Source: Streptomyces rhizosphaerihabitans
GTDB taxonomy: Bacteria; Actinomycetota; Actinomycetes; Streptomycetales; Streptomycetaceae
Reading direction: 5' to 3'
Length of the DNA stretch: 64,000 bases
Assembly (NCBI RefSeq): GCF_025399795.1
Contig: NZ_JAODTZ010000022.1
Span: forward strand, 83,903-147,902
The notes beneath the pieces are model-generated. The model made no database searches. It had not been told where the DNA came from and saw only the letters and a program-made list of their open reading frames with translations. Below, piece after piece: positions 16,045 through 24,715 of this stretch (the stretch's first letter is position 1; each line of letters opens with the position of its first letter). Made by a program: the position numbers and the translations under genes.

Positions 16045-18468
16045 GTGGCGGCATTGGCACGGTGGTGCTATCGGCACCGGCTGGTGGTCCTGTTGCTGTG
16101 GGTGGGTGCACTGTTCGGTCTCGGCTTCGCGGCGACCACCGCGGGCACGGACTACGCGAACGTGTTCTCCCTCCCGAACACGGACTCCAAGCGTGCGTAC
16201 GACCAGATGGAGAAGGCCTTCCCGAACAGCGCGGGGGACACCGACACGGTGGTGTGGAAGGTCGACGCGGGCACGGTCAGGGACGCCTCCGTGCGCTCCC
16301 GGATCCAGCCCGTACTGGACAGAATCGCCGGCATGAAGGGCGTGGGCCAGGTCGCGGGGCCGTACGAAGGGGAGCGGGGCGCCGCGCAGATCAGCCGCAA
16401 CGGCAGGATCGCGTACGCCCAGATCACCTTCGCCGAGCAGGCGAACGCCGTCCCCAAGGAACTGGTGCAGAAGGTCGTCGACACCGCGCAGGGTGCCGAA
16501 CGCGGCGGACTCCAGGTGGAGTTGGGCGGTCAGGCGATCCAGCGCGTACAGGAACCGCCCACCGGGCTCGCCGAGATGGTCGGCATCCTGGCTGCGGCCG
16601 TCGTCCTCTTCCTCGCCTTCGGTTCGCTCTTCGCCATGCTGCTGCCGATCGGCATCGCGATCTTCGGAGTCGGTACGGGGCTGTTCTCCACGCAGTTGCT
16701 CAGCCACACCACGGACATCCCGGACCTGGCCCCGCTGCTGGCCACCCTGATCGGCCTCGGCGTCGGCATCGACTACGCGTTGTTCATCGTCACCCGGCAC
16801 CGCCGCGGCATCCTGCGCGGCCTGGCTCCGGAGGAGTCGGCGGTCGTCGCCCTCAACACCTCGGGCCGGGCGGTGCTGTTCGCGGGCGGCACGGTGTGCA
16901 TCGCGCTCGCGGGCATGCTCGTGACGAACCTGCGCTTCCTGGACGGCGTGGTCATCGGCACCTCCCTCACCGTCGTGTTCAGCGTGCTCGCGGCCACCAC
17001 CCTGCTGCCGGCGCTCCTCGGCCTTCTCGGCACCCGGGTGCTCAGCCGCCGCCAGCGGCGCAAACTGGTGGCGCGGGGACCCGAACCGGAGCGGGCGAGC
17101 GGTGCCGCGGCCCGCTGGTCGATGAACGTGCAGCGTCGCCCCCGTACGATCGCCGCTCTCGCGCTGGTCGTGATGGCGATCCTCGCGATCCCGGTCCTGT
17201 CGCTGCACCTCGGCGCCACCGACCAGGGCAACGACGACTCCACGACGACGACCAGGAAGGCCTACGACCTGCTCGCCGAGGGCTTCGGGCCCGGCTTCAA
17301 CGGCCCTCTGCAGGTGGTCGTGACCGACGGCGACACGGCCGCCCTGGTGAAGAGCATCGACAGTACGTCCGGAGTCGCCGCGGTCGCCGCGCTGCCGCCC
17401 GCGAACGGCGTGACGGTGATCCAGGTGGTGCCGACGACCTCACCGCAGTCGACGAAGACCGACCAGCTCATCGACACCCTGCGGGACCGGGTGATCCCGG
17501 ATGCCGGGGTCACGGCCCATGTAGGTGGCGTCACCGCCGTGTCGAAGGACTTCGCCACCATCACCGGCGACCGGCTGCCCTACTTCGTCGCCACGATCAT
17601 CGGCCTCGGCTTCCTGCTCCTGCTGATCGCCTTCCGCTCCCTGGTGGTCCCGCTGACGGCGGCGCTGATGAACCTGATCGCCGCGGCCGCGTCCTTCGGC
17701 GTCCTTGTCGCGATCTTCCAGTGGGGCTGGGGTCTGAGCCTGCTCGGCCTCGGCAAGGAGGGCCCGATCAACGCCTTCCTGCCCGTCATCATGCTCTCGC
17801 TCCTCTTCGGACTCTCCATGGACTACCAGGTGTTCCTGGTGAGCCGTATGCACGAGGAATGGGTGCACACGAAGGACAACGCGCGCGCGGTGCGGGTCGG
17901 TCTGGCCGAGACCGGCAGGGTCATCAACTCCGCCGCCCTGATCATGGTCTGTGTCTTCCTCGCCTTCGTTCTGAGCGGTGACGCGGGAGCGGCGATGGCG
18001 GGCGTCGGCCTCGCGGCGGCGGTCGCCCTGGACGCCTTCATCCTCCGTACGGCCCTGGTCCCCGCGGCGATGCACCTGCTCGGCAACTCCAACTGGTGGC
18101 TGCCCGCGGGCCTGGACAAGCGGCTGCCGCACCTGGCGGTGGAGCCGGCCGAGGCGCCGTCCGAGGACGCGGCTCCGGCCGAGGGCGGCGCGTCGGTCGT
18201 CCACGGCTTCGTCCGTGACGCGGAGGGAGTACCCGTCGACGGAGCGGTCCTCACCCTGCTGTCCAAGGGCGGCCGCCAACTGGACCGGGTGACCTCGCTG
18301 GCCGACGGTTCGTACATCGTCTCGGTGCCTGCTCCGGGGACGTATCTGCTGTCGGCGACGGCCCGTTCGTACGGCGCTCGGGCACGGCACGTGGTCGTCA
18401 CGGACGAACCGCTGGTGCACGACGTGGAGCTGGTGGAGGGAGAGGTGGACGCCGACGCGGTCAACTGA
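16045..18468 (+). CDS. MMPL/RND-type exporter with extra C-terminal domain
   Basis: 807 residues with two MMPL halves: an N-terminal helix, a ~130-residue external loop, then five or six helices, repeated once. Signature helices contain LIGLGVGIDYALFIVTRHR and LLFGLSMDYQVFLVSRMHEEW. Such proteins use the proton gradient to export lipids or drugs. After the last helix, residues ~705-800 form a separate beta-sandwich-like region (VVHGFVRDAEGVPVDGAVLTLL ... GSYIVSVPAPGTYLLSATA) resembling a carboxypeptidase-regulatory/CNA-B-type domain. The GTG at 16045 is chosen because AAGGAG ends 8 nt before it; a TTG at 16039 would be too close. Confidence 0.9.
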   Translation: MAALARWCYRHRLVVLLLWVGALFGLGFAATTAGTDYANVFSLPNTDSKRAYDQMEKAFPNSAGDTDTVVWKVDAGTVRDASVRSRIQPVLDRIAGMKGVGQVAGPYEGERGAAQISRNGRIAYAQITFAEQANAVPKELVQKVVDTAQGAERGGLQVELGGQAIQRVQEPPTGLAEMVGILAAAVVLFLAFGSLFAMLLPIGIAIFGVGTGLFSTQLLSHTTDIPDLAPLLATLIGLGVGIDYALFIVTRHRRGILRGLAPEESAVVALNTSGRAVLFAGGTVCIALAGMLVTNLRFLDGVVIGTSLTVVFSVLAATTLLPALLGLLGTRVLSRRQRRKLVARGPEPERASGAAARWSMNVQRRPRTIAALALVVMAILAIPVLSLHLGATDQGNDDSTTTTRKAYDLLAEGFGPGFNGPLQVVVTDGDTAALVKSIDSTSGVAAVAALPPANGVTVIQVVPTTSPQSTKTDQLIDTLRDRVIPDAGVTAHVGGVTAVSKDFATITGDRLPYFVATIIGLGFLLLLIAFRSLVVPLTAALMNLIAAAASFGVLVAIFQWGWGLSLLGLGKEGPINAFLPVIMLSLLFGLSMDYQVFLVSRMHEEWVHTKDNARAVRVGLAETGRVINSAALIMVCVFLAFVLSGDAGAAMAGVGLAAAVALDAFILRTALVPAAMHLLGNSNWWLPAGLDKRLPHLAVEPAEAPSEDAAPAEGGASVVHGFVRDAEGVPVDGAVLTLLSKGGRQLDRVTSLADGSYIVSVPAPGTYLLSATARSYGARARHVVVTDEPLVHDVELVEGEVDADAVN

Positions 18469-18510
18469 GGCCGCCGGACGCCCAACCGTCCTGACACAAG
18501 GGGTGTCCGT

Positions 18511-18539
18511 AAGGGGTGTCCGCTTGGCGGGCGCCCCTT
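18511..18539. terminator. hairpin between convergent MMPL and tetR genes
   Basis: AAGGGGTGTCCG (18511-18522) pairs with CGGGCGCCCCTT (18528-18539) through 12 base pairs including two G-U pairs, with a 5-nt loop. It lies 43 bp after the MMPL stop and 10 bp after the tetR stop. Confidence 0.6.
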
Positions 18540-18548
18540 ACCCGCCCC

Positions 18549-19352
18549 CTACTCCGTCTTCTTGGCCGGGTCGGGCAGCGCCTTCGTCATGCCCGGCAGG
18601 AAGTCCGTGAACAGCTCGTGCACCTCGTGGACGAGGGGCCGCAGAAGACGGAAACGGGACAGCGAGACACCGCGCGAGGTGAGGCGGGCGCCGCGCTCGG
18701 CGAGCCGGTAGCTGCGCTCGCGGCTCTCCGTACGGTCGAAGACCCAGTACAGGACGAGCCCCATCTGGGAGAGCCACATCAGCTCGGGCAGCACCTCGCG
18801 CAGCTCCTCCGGCACCTTGGTCTTCGCCCCGGCCAGTACCTCCTTGTGGACGCTGATGGCCTCCAGGCGCGCGTGCTCCGACTCGGGGGAGAAGGGGCTG
18901 AGCGGGCTGTCCGGGTCGGCGGCGTTCTTGAAGAACTGCACGGCGAACTCGTGGTACGGCGTGGCGATGTCCAGCCACACCCTCAGCACGCCGCCCAGCC
19001 GGGCCTCCAGGTCCGTCTCGCGGTCCAGCACATCCCGGACCGCCTCCCGGTGTTCGGCGGCGATCCGGTCGTAGAAGCCCTGGATCAGGTGCTCCTTGCC
19101 GGCGAAGTAGTAGTACGCGTTCCCGACGGAGACCCCGGCCTCCTGGGCGATGGCCCGCATCGTCGTCTTGTCGTACCCCCGTTCCTGGAAGAGCCGCATC
19201 GCGGTCTCCAGGATCAGGGCCCGGGTCTGCTCGCTCTTGGCCGGGCTCTTCGGCGTCTCCTTGCCCAGGGACTTGGAGGGCTCGGAGGCCGCGGCGGGCT
19301 CGTCCGGCCCGGAGGACCCGATGGGGCCGGGGCTGTCTGTCGGTGCTGGCAC
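18549..19352 (-). CDS. TetR/AcrR family regulator
   Basis: 267 residues. A ~35-residue disordered N-terminus is followed by the TetR helix-turn-helix (RALILETAMRLFQERGYDKTTMRAIAQEAGVSVGNAYYYFAGK) and a ligand-binding domain of unknown specificity. It is the last gene of a three-gene operon (membrane protein 20299, DCC protein 19895, tetR 19352), with only 9 bp between it and the DCC gene. Two perfect 14-bp palindromes lie in the operon promoter, so autoregulation through those sites is likely (inference). Confidence 0.9.
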   Translation of the reverse strand: MPAPTDSPGPIGSSGPDEPAAASEPSKSLGKETPKSPAKSEQTRALILETAMRLFQERGYDKTTMRAIAQEAGVSVGNAYYYFAGKEHLIQGFYDRIAAEHREAVRDVLDRETDLEARLGGVLRVWLDIATPYHEFAVQFFKNAADPDSPLSPFSPESEHARLEAISVHKEVLAGAKTKVPEELREVLPELMWLSQMGLVLYWVFDRTESRERSYRLAERGARLTSRGVSLSRFRLLRPLVHEVHELFTDFLPGMTKALPDPAKKTE

Positions 19353-19361
19353 GGGACGAGC

Positions 19362-19895
19362 CTAACGAGTGGGAACGGTCGAGCATTCGCCGCTGTCGCA
19401 GGCGGGGGGCGCGTACGTCCATCCCGCGGCCGGGTCGTAGCTCCACCCGTCGCCCCAGTGGTACGAGCCACCGCCCCATCGCCGGGATGCCTGTGACGCC
19501 TGCGACTCGCGCCACTTGGCGGCGGCCAGGGTGGCGCCCCTGGCCAGCCTGGCACCGGTGGGAGTGCTCAGCCGGTGGGCCAGCGCCCGGTACTCGCGCA
19601 GCGCCCACAGGGTGACGACCCAGGCGGCGGCTCCCTGGTACACCTGCCCGGCGTCGCCCACCACGGTGATCTCGTCCAGGGTGGCGCGGTGGTCGAGCCC
19701 CGGGAAGCGCCGGGCGGCCTCCTCGGAGCCCGCGGGTACGAACCGCAGCGGCACGAGTTGCGCCTGCCGGGCGAGCCACTGCTTCAGGAAGGCGCACAGC
19801 GAGCAGCGCGCGTCGTAGAGGACGGTGAGCCCGAGGACCGGGACGCGCGCGGCGCCCCGGTCCCGGGTGGCCGAGGTGCCGGCCACCGGTCTCAC
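19362..19895 (-). CDS. DCC-family (DUF393) thiol-disulfide oxidoreductase-like protein
   Basis: 177 residues from GTG 19895, which overlaps the upstream stop by 4 bp. LTVLYDARCSLCAFLKQWL carries the DxxCxxC motif that defines the DCC family; LVPLRFVPAGSEEAARRFPGL and ITVVGDAGQVYQGAAAW fit the rest of the domain. The C-terminus is a Trp/Gly/Tyr-rich tail (YHWGDGWSYDPAAGWTY) not part of the family. A role in redox chemistry at or near the membrane is suggested by the family and by the co-transcribed membrane protein, but no substrate is known. Confidence 0.82.
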   Translation of the reverse strand: MRPVAGTSATRDRGAARVPVLGLTVLYDARCSLCAFLKQWLARQAQLVPLRFVPAGSEEAARRFPGLDHRATLDEITVVGDAGQVYQGAAAWVVTLWALREYRALAHRLSTPTGARLARGATLAAAKWRESQASQASRRWGGGSYHWGDGWSYDPAAGWTYAPPACDSGECSTVPTR

Positions 19896-20299
19896 GCCCC
19901 GGCCGCGGGGGCGGCCCAGTCCGTCGGCTGCACCGGCGGCATCTGCTCCCGCTCCATGACACCCCGCCGCCGGATCTTGTTCAGCACGTAGACGTTCCCC
20001 AGGTGCATGACCCCGAGCACCAGCAGGACGACACCCAGCTTCGTCGACAGGGCTTCGAAGATCTCGCGGGCGTTGGAGATCTCGTCGCTCTGGTGCAGAT
20101 AGAGCGCGACGAAGCCCAGGTTGACGAGGTAGAAGCCCACCACCAGCAGATGGTTGACGGCGTCGGCGAGCTTCTCGTTGCCGTGCAGGACGTCCGACAG
20201 GAAGATCCGCCCGTTGTGGCTCAGCGTGCGCGCCACCCAGACCGTCAGCGCGATGCTGACCAGCAGATAGATGACGTACGCGACGACTGTGAGATCCAT
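19892..20299 (-). CDS. three-helix integral membrane protein, unknown function
   Basis: 135 residues: helices near residues 5-24 (VVAYVIYLLVSIALTVWVA), 46-67 (NHLLVVGFYLVNLGFVALYL) and 86-106 (KLGVVLLVLGVMHLGNVYVL), then a basic stretch KIRRRGV and a Pro/Ala tail. I do not recognise a named family. It is the first gene of the operon with the DCC protein and TetR; its start is 15 bp from the nearer palindrome. Confidence 0.8.
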   Translation of the reverse strand: MDLTVVAYVIYLLVSIALTVWVARTLSHNGRIFLSDVLHGNEKLADAVNHLLVVGFYLVNLGFVALYLHQSDEISNAREIFEALSTKLGVVLLVLGVMHLGNVYVLNKIRRRGVMEREQMPPVQPTDWAAPAAGA

Positions 20300-20313
20300 G
20301 TCCCCACCCCTTC

Positions 20314-20327
20314 TTGAACGCGTTCAA
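20314..20327. promoter_or_regulatory. operator palindrome 1 (TTGAACGCGTTCAA)
   Basis: Perfect 14-bp palindrome just upstream of the ATG at 20299. It shares TTGAACnnGTTCAA with a second site 46 bp away. The position would block transcription or initiation of the minus-strand operon; the likely ligand is the TetR protein encoded at its end. Confidence 0.75.
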
Positions 20328-20359
20328 AAACGCTCTCCGGGATGAATGTAGACCTGCTT

Positions 20360-20373
20360 TTGAACATGTTCAA
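20360..20373. promoter_or_regulatory. operator palindrome 2 (TTGAACATGTTCAA)
   Basis: Second perfect 14-bp palindrome with the same half-sites as the one at 20314-20327, centre-to-centre distance 46 bp. The promoter of the operon probably lies between or over the two sites. Confidence 0.75.
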
Positions 20374-20414
20374 GTCGGATCTCGTGCGTCCGTCCACCAG
20401 GGCCGCCGCTGGGG

Positions 20415-20831
20415 CTACCGCTGGGCCCTGCGGGCCAGTTCGGGGCGCTTGGTGTAGTCCGTCAGGCCGATGACGTTGCCCCACGGGTCCGCGATCTCGA
20501 CGGTCCATCCGGTGGCGCCGGGGAAGGGCTCGTCGAGGGGTGCGATGCCCGCGGCGGCCAGTGAGCGGGCCGCGGCGCGGGCGTCCGGAACCTCCAGCCA
20601 CAGTCGCGGCGACGCCCACGGCGGCGGCCGGTGGCCCAGTTCCCCGTCCAGCCGCAGCAGCACCCCCGGCGTTTCCTTGCCCACCTTCAGCAGTGCGATC
20701 CCGGCCTCGTCGAGCCGGAAGGCCGTCGGAAACCCGGCGCGCTCGTAGAAGCTCACGGCCTCGCCGAGATTCCCGACGGGCAGCAGCACGTTGTCGAGTC
20801 CGAGCAGCTCGTATGACACGTCGTCTGACAT
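20415..20831 (-). CDS. VOC/glyoxalase superfamily protein
   Basis: 138 residues with the paired beta-alpha-beta-beta-beta modules of the vicinal-oxygen-chelate fold: NVLLPVGNLGEAVSFYERAGFPTAFRLDEAGIALLKVGKETPGVLLRL, then RLWLEVPDARAAARSLAAAGIAPLDEPFPGATGWTVEIADPWGNVIGLTDY. The final D-P-W-G-N-V-I-G-L is typical. Members include glyoxalases, dioxygenases and antibiotic-binding proteins; nothing here selects one. TAATCT ends 6 nt before the ATG and there is no Shine-Dalgarno, so the mRNA may be leaderless. Confidence 0.83.
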   Translation of the reverse strand: MSDDVSYELLGLDNVLLPVGNLGEAVSFYERAGFPTAFRLDEAGIALLKVGKETPGVLLRLDGELGHRPPPWASPRLWLEVPDARAAARSLAAAGIAPLDEPFPGATGWTVEIADPWGNVIGLTDYTKRPELARRAQR

Positions 20832-20980
20832 GCCATCAGATTAGGAGCGGACCGGAGGGAGACGGGGAAGGGCTGACCGCGGGCCGAAGATGTGATCACC
20901 CGTTGAGGCGAAGCGGCTCCTCCCCCTGACGGTTCGGCCCTGGTGACCGATTGTCAGTGGTGGCTCGTAGTGTCGTCGGC

Positions 20981-21373
20981 ATGGGAATGGTGACGTTCGT
21001 CGACGAGACGACGAGTGGGGGCCGGGGCGCCGGCTGGGGGATAGAGATCGCCGAGGAGCGGCTCGCGGTGCGCGAGCTGATCCGGCGGCGGGTCTTCCAG
21101 GAGGTCGCCGAGTACAACGCGCGCATGCCTGAGGTGTTCCAGGGCCTCGTGCAGCCCGAGGACACCGAGCGGGTGCTGAACGGCTACGCGCTGCGTACAC
21201 CCCGCCGGATAGACCCGGAGGCGCAGAGCGAGCTGGCGCTCAAGGCCTTCGCGGGGAACGGCTTCCTGGTGCTCGTGGGCGAGCGCCAGGTGACCGACCC
21301 CGACGAGGAGATCGAACTGGTCCTGGGCACCGAGGTCACCTTCCTCAAGCTCGTCGCGCTGGTGGGGGGATGA
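20981..21373 (+). CDS. conserved hypothetical protein coupled to DUF4132 gene
   Basis: 130 residues, no membrane segment or signal. Mostly alpha-helical by appearance (IAEERLAVRELIRRRVFQEVAEYNAR) with a beta-rich end (GNGFLVLVGERQVTDPDEEIELVLGTEVTFLKLVALVGG). I do not recognise a function. The stop overlaps the start of the DUF4132 gene (ATGA), so the two are probably made in a fixed ratio and may interact. TAGTGT ends exactly 7 nt before ATG 20981 and no Shine-Dalgarno is visible. Confidence 0.78.
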   Translation: MGMVTFVDETTSGGRGAGWGIEIAEERLAVRELIRRRVFQEVAEYNARMPEVFQGLVQPEDTERVLNGYALRTPRRIDPEAQSELALKAFAGNGFLVLVGERQVTDPDEEIELVLGTEVTFLKLVALVGG

Positions 21374-23838
21374 CGGTGAACGGCATCGGGAAGTGGGCGC
21401 AGCGGATCCGCGAGCGGGCGGTCGAGGGCAATATGGGGGAGCTCGCGACCGACCTCCTCGGGGTGGCCGTGGCCTACAAGCAACGTCACTGGGGCGGTGG
21501 TTGGGCCGAGATCCTCGACGTGGTGCCGACGCTGCCCACCGAGCAGCGGGCCCGGCTGGCCGACGCGCTGGCGGAGCGCTATCACTCGGTCGGCGATGAA
21601 TCGTTCTCCCGGAACAACGCGCTGATCCTGCTCGGTGTCGTCTGCCGGGGTCTCCCCGGGGACCGGCTCGCCGTCGAGCGGTCGAAGCAACTCGACGAGA
21701 TCGGCAGGCAGTACAGCTTCTTGTCGTGGTCAGGGCTGGGCGTGCTGGCCGAGGCCGAGCTGACGGCCGGCCGTCGGCTGACCCCCGCCGTTGTCGCGGT
21801 CTTCCGCCGCACGGCCATGGACCGTTACCGCTCCCGGGGCGTGGGGGACCTGGCGAAGAACCTCACGGAACCCGTCCTCAACGTCGGCGAGGAATGGGCC
21901 GAGCAGGCCATGAGGGACGGCTCAGCCCCCGACTGGCAGGCCCTGTTGACCCATCTGACGACCGCCACCGCCGCCAAGCCCTCCGCCAAGTGGGACGAGC
22001 AGGCGCGGACCCTGATCGAAGCCCTCGGCGCCGACCGGGTCCGCGTCACCGCGCTGCCCTGGCTCGCCCTCGCCGGCGGCCCCCGGACCTTCCCGCTGAC
22101 CGGCTGGGCCTACGGGTTCGACATCAACAACGCCTACGACCCGTACAACGCCAACGCCCTGCGCGGCCTCGCCTGGCTGGTCTCCCTGCTGCCGCCCCAC
22201 CCCGACACCGCCCGGGCCCTCGGCGCACTCGTCGAGACGTCCCTGAAGAAGGTCAGCGGACTGGGCCCGCGCAATCCGAAGGTCGCCAACGCCGGTGCGA
22301 TCGCGCTCTCCCGTATCGACGGCGAGGCAGCCCTCGCCGAACTGGCCCGGCTGGCCACCCGGGTGACGTACAAGGCCACGGCCAAGCTCATCGACGGATT
22401 CCTCGGAGAGAAGGCCACCGCCCTCGGTCTGAGCCGGGAGGAGATCGAGGAACTGGCCGTTCCGGCGTACGGGCTCACCGACGTCGGGCAGGCACGTCAC
22501 GAGCTCGGTGAGACCACCGCGCTCCTCGGAGTCCAGGGCACCCGCGCCGTGCTGAGCTGGCACAACGCGACCGGAAAGGCCGTCAAGAGCGTGCCCGCCG
22601 CCGTGCGGCGCGACCACGCCGAGGAGCTCAAGGAGCTGAAGGCGGCGGTCAAGGACATCGACAAGATGCTGTCGGCACAGGTCGAGCGCCTGGACCGGCA
22701 GTTCCTCGCCCGGCGCACCTGGGCGTACGACACCTGGCGCGAGCGCTACCTCGACCACCCGCTCGTCGGCACCCTCGCCCGCCGCCTTCTGTGGACGGTC
22801 GACGGCACACCGGTCGGGTTCGCGAACGGCGAGCTGCGCACCCTCACCGACGATCCGGTCAAGGGCGGAGAGGAGGTCACCCTCTGGCACCCGGTCGGCC
22901 GTGAGCCCGCCGAGGTCGTCGCCTGGCGGGACTGGCTGGAGCGGCACGAGATCACCCAGCCCTTCAAGCAGGCCCACCGTGAGGTGTACCTCCTCACCGA
23001 CGCCGAGCGCGCGACGGGCACGTACTCGAACCGCTTCGCCGCACACTTCGTGCGCCAGCACCAGTTCAACTCCCTCGCCGCCATCAGGGGATGGCGCAAC
23101 AAGCTCCGCCTCTGCGTCGACGACGAGGCGCCCCCGGCCACCCGGGAGCTGCCCCAGTGGGGCCTGCGCGCCGAGTACTGGATCGAGGGCGACGGCGAGT
23201 ACGGCGACGACACCACCGAGTCCGGCAGCTATCTGCGGCTGCGCACCGACCAGGTGCGCTTCTATCCGATCGACGCCCCCGAGAACTCGGCGCACTGCGA
23301 CGGCGGCGAGTACCGCATGCGGCTGTGGGACGGCCAGGACCCGGTGGAGCCCCTGCCCCTCACCGAGATCCCGCCGCTCGTCCTGTCCGAAGTCCTGCGG
23401 GACGTCGACCTGTTCGTCGGCGTGGCCAGTGTCGGCAACGACCCGACCTGGCAGGACGGCGGCCCCGGCGGCCGCTTCCAGGAGTACTGGACGTCGTACG
23501 GCTTCGGCGATCTGACCGAGACCGCGCAGACCCGCCGCGCCCTCCTCGACCGCCTGATCCCCCGGCTGGCGATAGCCGACCGCTGCACGCTGGAGGGCCG
23601 CTTCCTGCACGTGAAGGGCGAGCGCCACACGTACAGGATCCACCTGGGCTCGGGCAACATCCTGATGAGCCCGAACGACCAGTACCTGTGCATCGTCCCG
23701 AAGTCCGCGGCGGGAGAGCCCCAGACCGGCTATCTGCCGTTCGAGGGCGACCGGATGCTGGCGCTGATCCTCAGCAAGGCGATGCTGCTGGCGGACGATC
23801 TCCGGATCACGGATCCGACGATTCTCAGCCAGCTCTGA
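21370..23838 (+). CDS. DUF4132 domain-containing protein
   Basis: 822 residues, cytoplasmic. The first ~450 residues look like a helical, HEAT-like scaffold (for example GPRNPKVANAGAIALSRIDGEAALAELARLATRVTYKATAKLIDGFL). The C-terminal ~330 residues match the DUF4132 region seen in E. coli YehI/MolR-type proteins: TWREWRYLDHPLVGTLARRLLW-like block near 456, YRMRLWDG, RRALLDRLIPRLAIADRCTLEGRFLHVKGERHTYRIHLGSGNILM. The biochemical function of the family is unknown. It forms an operon with the 130-residue protein upstream and ends at a strong terminator. Confidence 0.85.
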   Translation: MTVNGIGKWAQRIRERAVEGNMGELATDLLGVAVAYKQRHWGGGWAEILDVVPTLPTEQRARLADALAERYHSVGDESFSRNNALILLGVVCRGLPGDRLAVERSKQLDEIGRQYSFLSWSGLGVLAEAELTAGRRLTPAVVAVFRRTAMDRYRSRGVGDLAKNLTEPVLNVGEEWAEQAMRDGSAPDWQALLTHLTTATAAKPSAKWDEQARTLIEALGADRVRVTALPWLALAGGPRTFPLTGWAYGFDINNAYDPYNANALRGLAWLVSLLPPHPDTARALGALVETSLKKVSGLGPRNPKVANAGAIALSRIDGEAALAELARLATRVTYKATAKLIDGFLGEKATALGLSREEIEELAVPAYGLTDVGQARHELGETTALLGVQGTRAVLSWHNATGKAVKSVPAAVRRDHAEELKELKAAVKDIDKMLSAQVERLDRQFLARRTWAYDTWRERYLDHPLVGTLARRLLWTVDGTPVGFANGELRTLTDDPVKGGEEVTLWHPVGREPAEVVAWRDWLERHEITQPFKQAHREVYLLTDAERATGTYSNRFAAHFVRQHQFNSLAAIRGWRNKLRLCVDDEAPPATRELPQWGLRAEYWIEGDGEYGDDTTESGSYLRLRTDQVRFYPIDAPENSAHCDGGEYRMRLWDGQDPVEPLPLTEIPPLVLSEVLRDVDLFVGVASVGNDPTWQDGGPGGRFQEYWTSYGFGDLTETAQTRRALLDRLIPRLAIADRCTLEGRFLHVKGERHTYRIHLGSGNILMSPNDQYLCIVPKSAAGEPQTGYLPFEGDRMLALILSKAMLLADDLRITDPTILSQL

Positions 23839-23881
23839 CGAGCGGGGCCGCGTGCCGCGCGGCTGACGGCACCGGGCACGC

Positions 23882-23917
23882 CGAAGGGCCCCGCTCCAGG
23901 AGGAGCGGGGCCCTTCG
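23882..23917. terminator. perfect 16-bp bidirectional terminator
   Basis: CGAAGGGCCCCGCTCC (23882-23897) pairs perfectly with 23902-23917 across an AGGA loop. It lies between the convergent DUF4132 and sdhB stops and would terminate both. Confidence 0.85.
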
Positions 23918-23935
23918 GGCGTAGCGCAGCGACCG

Positions 23936-24715
23936 TCAGAAGCGGCGCGTGATCAGTGCGCGCTTGACTTCCTGGATCGCCTTGGTGACCTCGATACCGC
24001 GCGGGCAGGCGTCCGTGCAGTTGAACGTCGTGCGGCAGCGCCACACACCGTCCTTGTCGTTGAGGATCTCCAGACGCTGCTCGCCCGCCTCGTCACGCGA
24101 GTCGAAGATGAAGCGGTGGGCGTTCACGATGGCGGCCGGACCGAAGTACTGGCCGTCGTTCCAGAACACCGGGCAGGACGACGTGCACGCCGCGCACAGG
24201 ATGCACTTGGTCGTGTCGTCGAACCGCTCGCGGTCCTCGGCCGACTGCAGACGCTCGCGCGTCGGCTCGTTGGTCTCCTTCGTGATGAGGAAGGGCATCA
24301 CGTCGCGGTACGCCTGGAAGAACGGGTCCATGTCGACCACGAGGTCCTTCAGCACCGTCAGGCCCTTTATGGCCTCGACCGTGATCGGCTTCTCGGGGTT
24401 CAGGTCCTTGATCAGCGTCTTGCAGGCGAGGCGGTTCTTGCCGTTGATCCGCATGGCGTCCGAGCCGCAGATGCCGTGCGCGCAGGACCGGCGGAACGTG
24501 AGCGTGCCGTCCTGGTCCCACTTGATCTTGTGCAGCGCGTCGAGGACACGCTCCTTGGGGTCGATCTCCAGCTGGAAGTCTTCCCAGACCGACTCGGCCG
24601 AGATCTCCGGGTTGAACCGGCGGACGCGGAACGTGGCGGTGATGTACGGGGAGTCGGCGAAACCGGGCTCGGGTGCGCCGGCCGCGTCCGCCTTGTCCAG
24701 GGTGGGAGTAGCCAT
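23936..24715 (-). CDS. sdhB: succinate dehydrogenase iron-sulfur subunit
   Basis: 259 residues. N-terminal ferredoxin domain with [2Fe-2S] ligands in RRSCAHGICGSDAM and a later RLACKT cysteine; C-terminal domain with CILCAACTSSCPVF for [4Fe-4S], and CRTTFNCTDACPRGI completing the [3Fe-4S] and [4Fe-4S] sites. It passes electrons from the SdhA flavin to quinone through the membrane subunits. Its ATG overlaps the sdhA stop by one base (ATGA pattern), and it ends before the bidirectional terminator. Confidence 0.97.
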   Translation of the reverse strand: MATPTLDKADAAGAPEPGFADSPYITATFRVRRFNPEISAESVWEDFQLEIDPKERVLDALHKIKWDQDGTLTFRRSCAHGICGSDAMRINGKNRLACKTLIKDLNPEKPITVEAIKGLTVLKDLVVDMDPFFQAYRDVMPFLITKETNEPTRERLQSAEDRERFDDTTKCILCAACTSSCPVFWNDGQYFGPAAIVNAHRFIFDSRDEAGEQRLEILNDKDGVWRCRTTFNCTDACPRGIEVTKAIQEVKRALITRRF

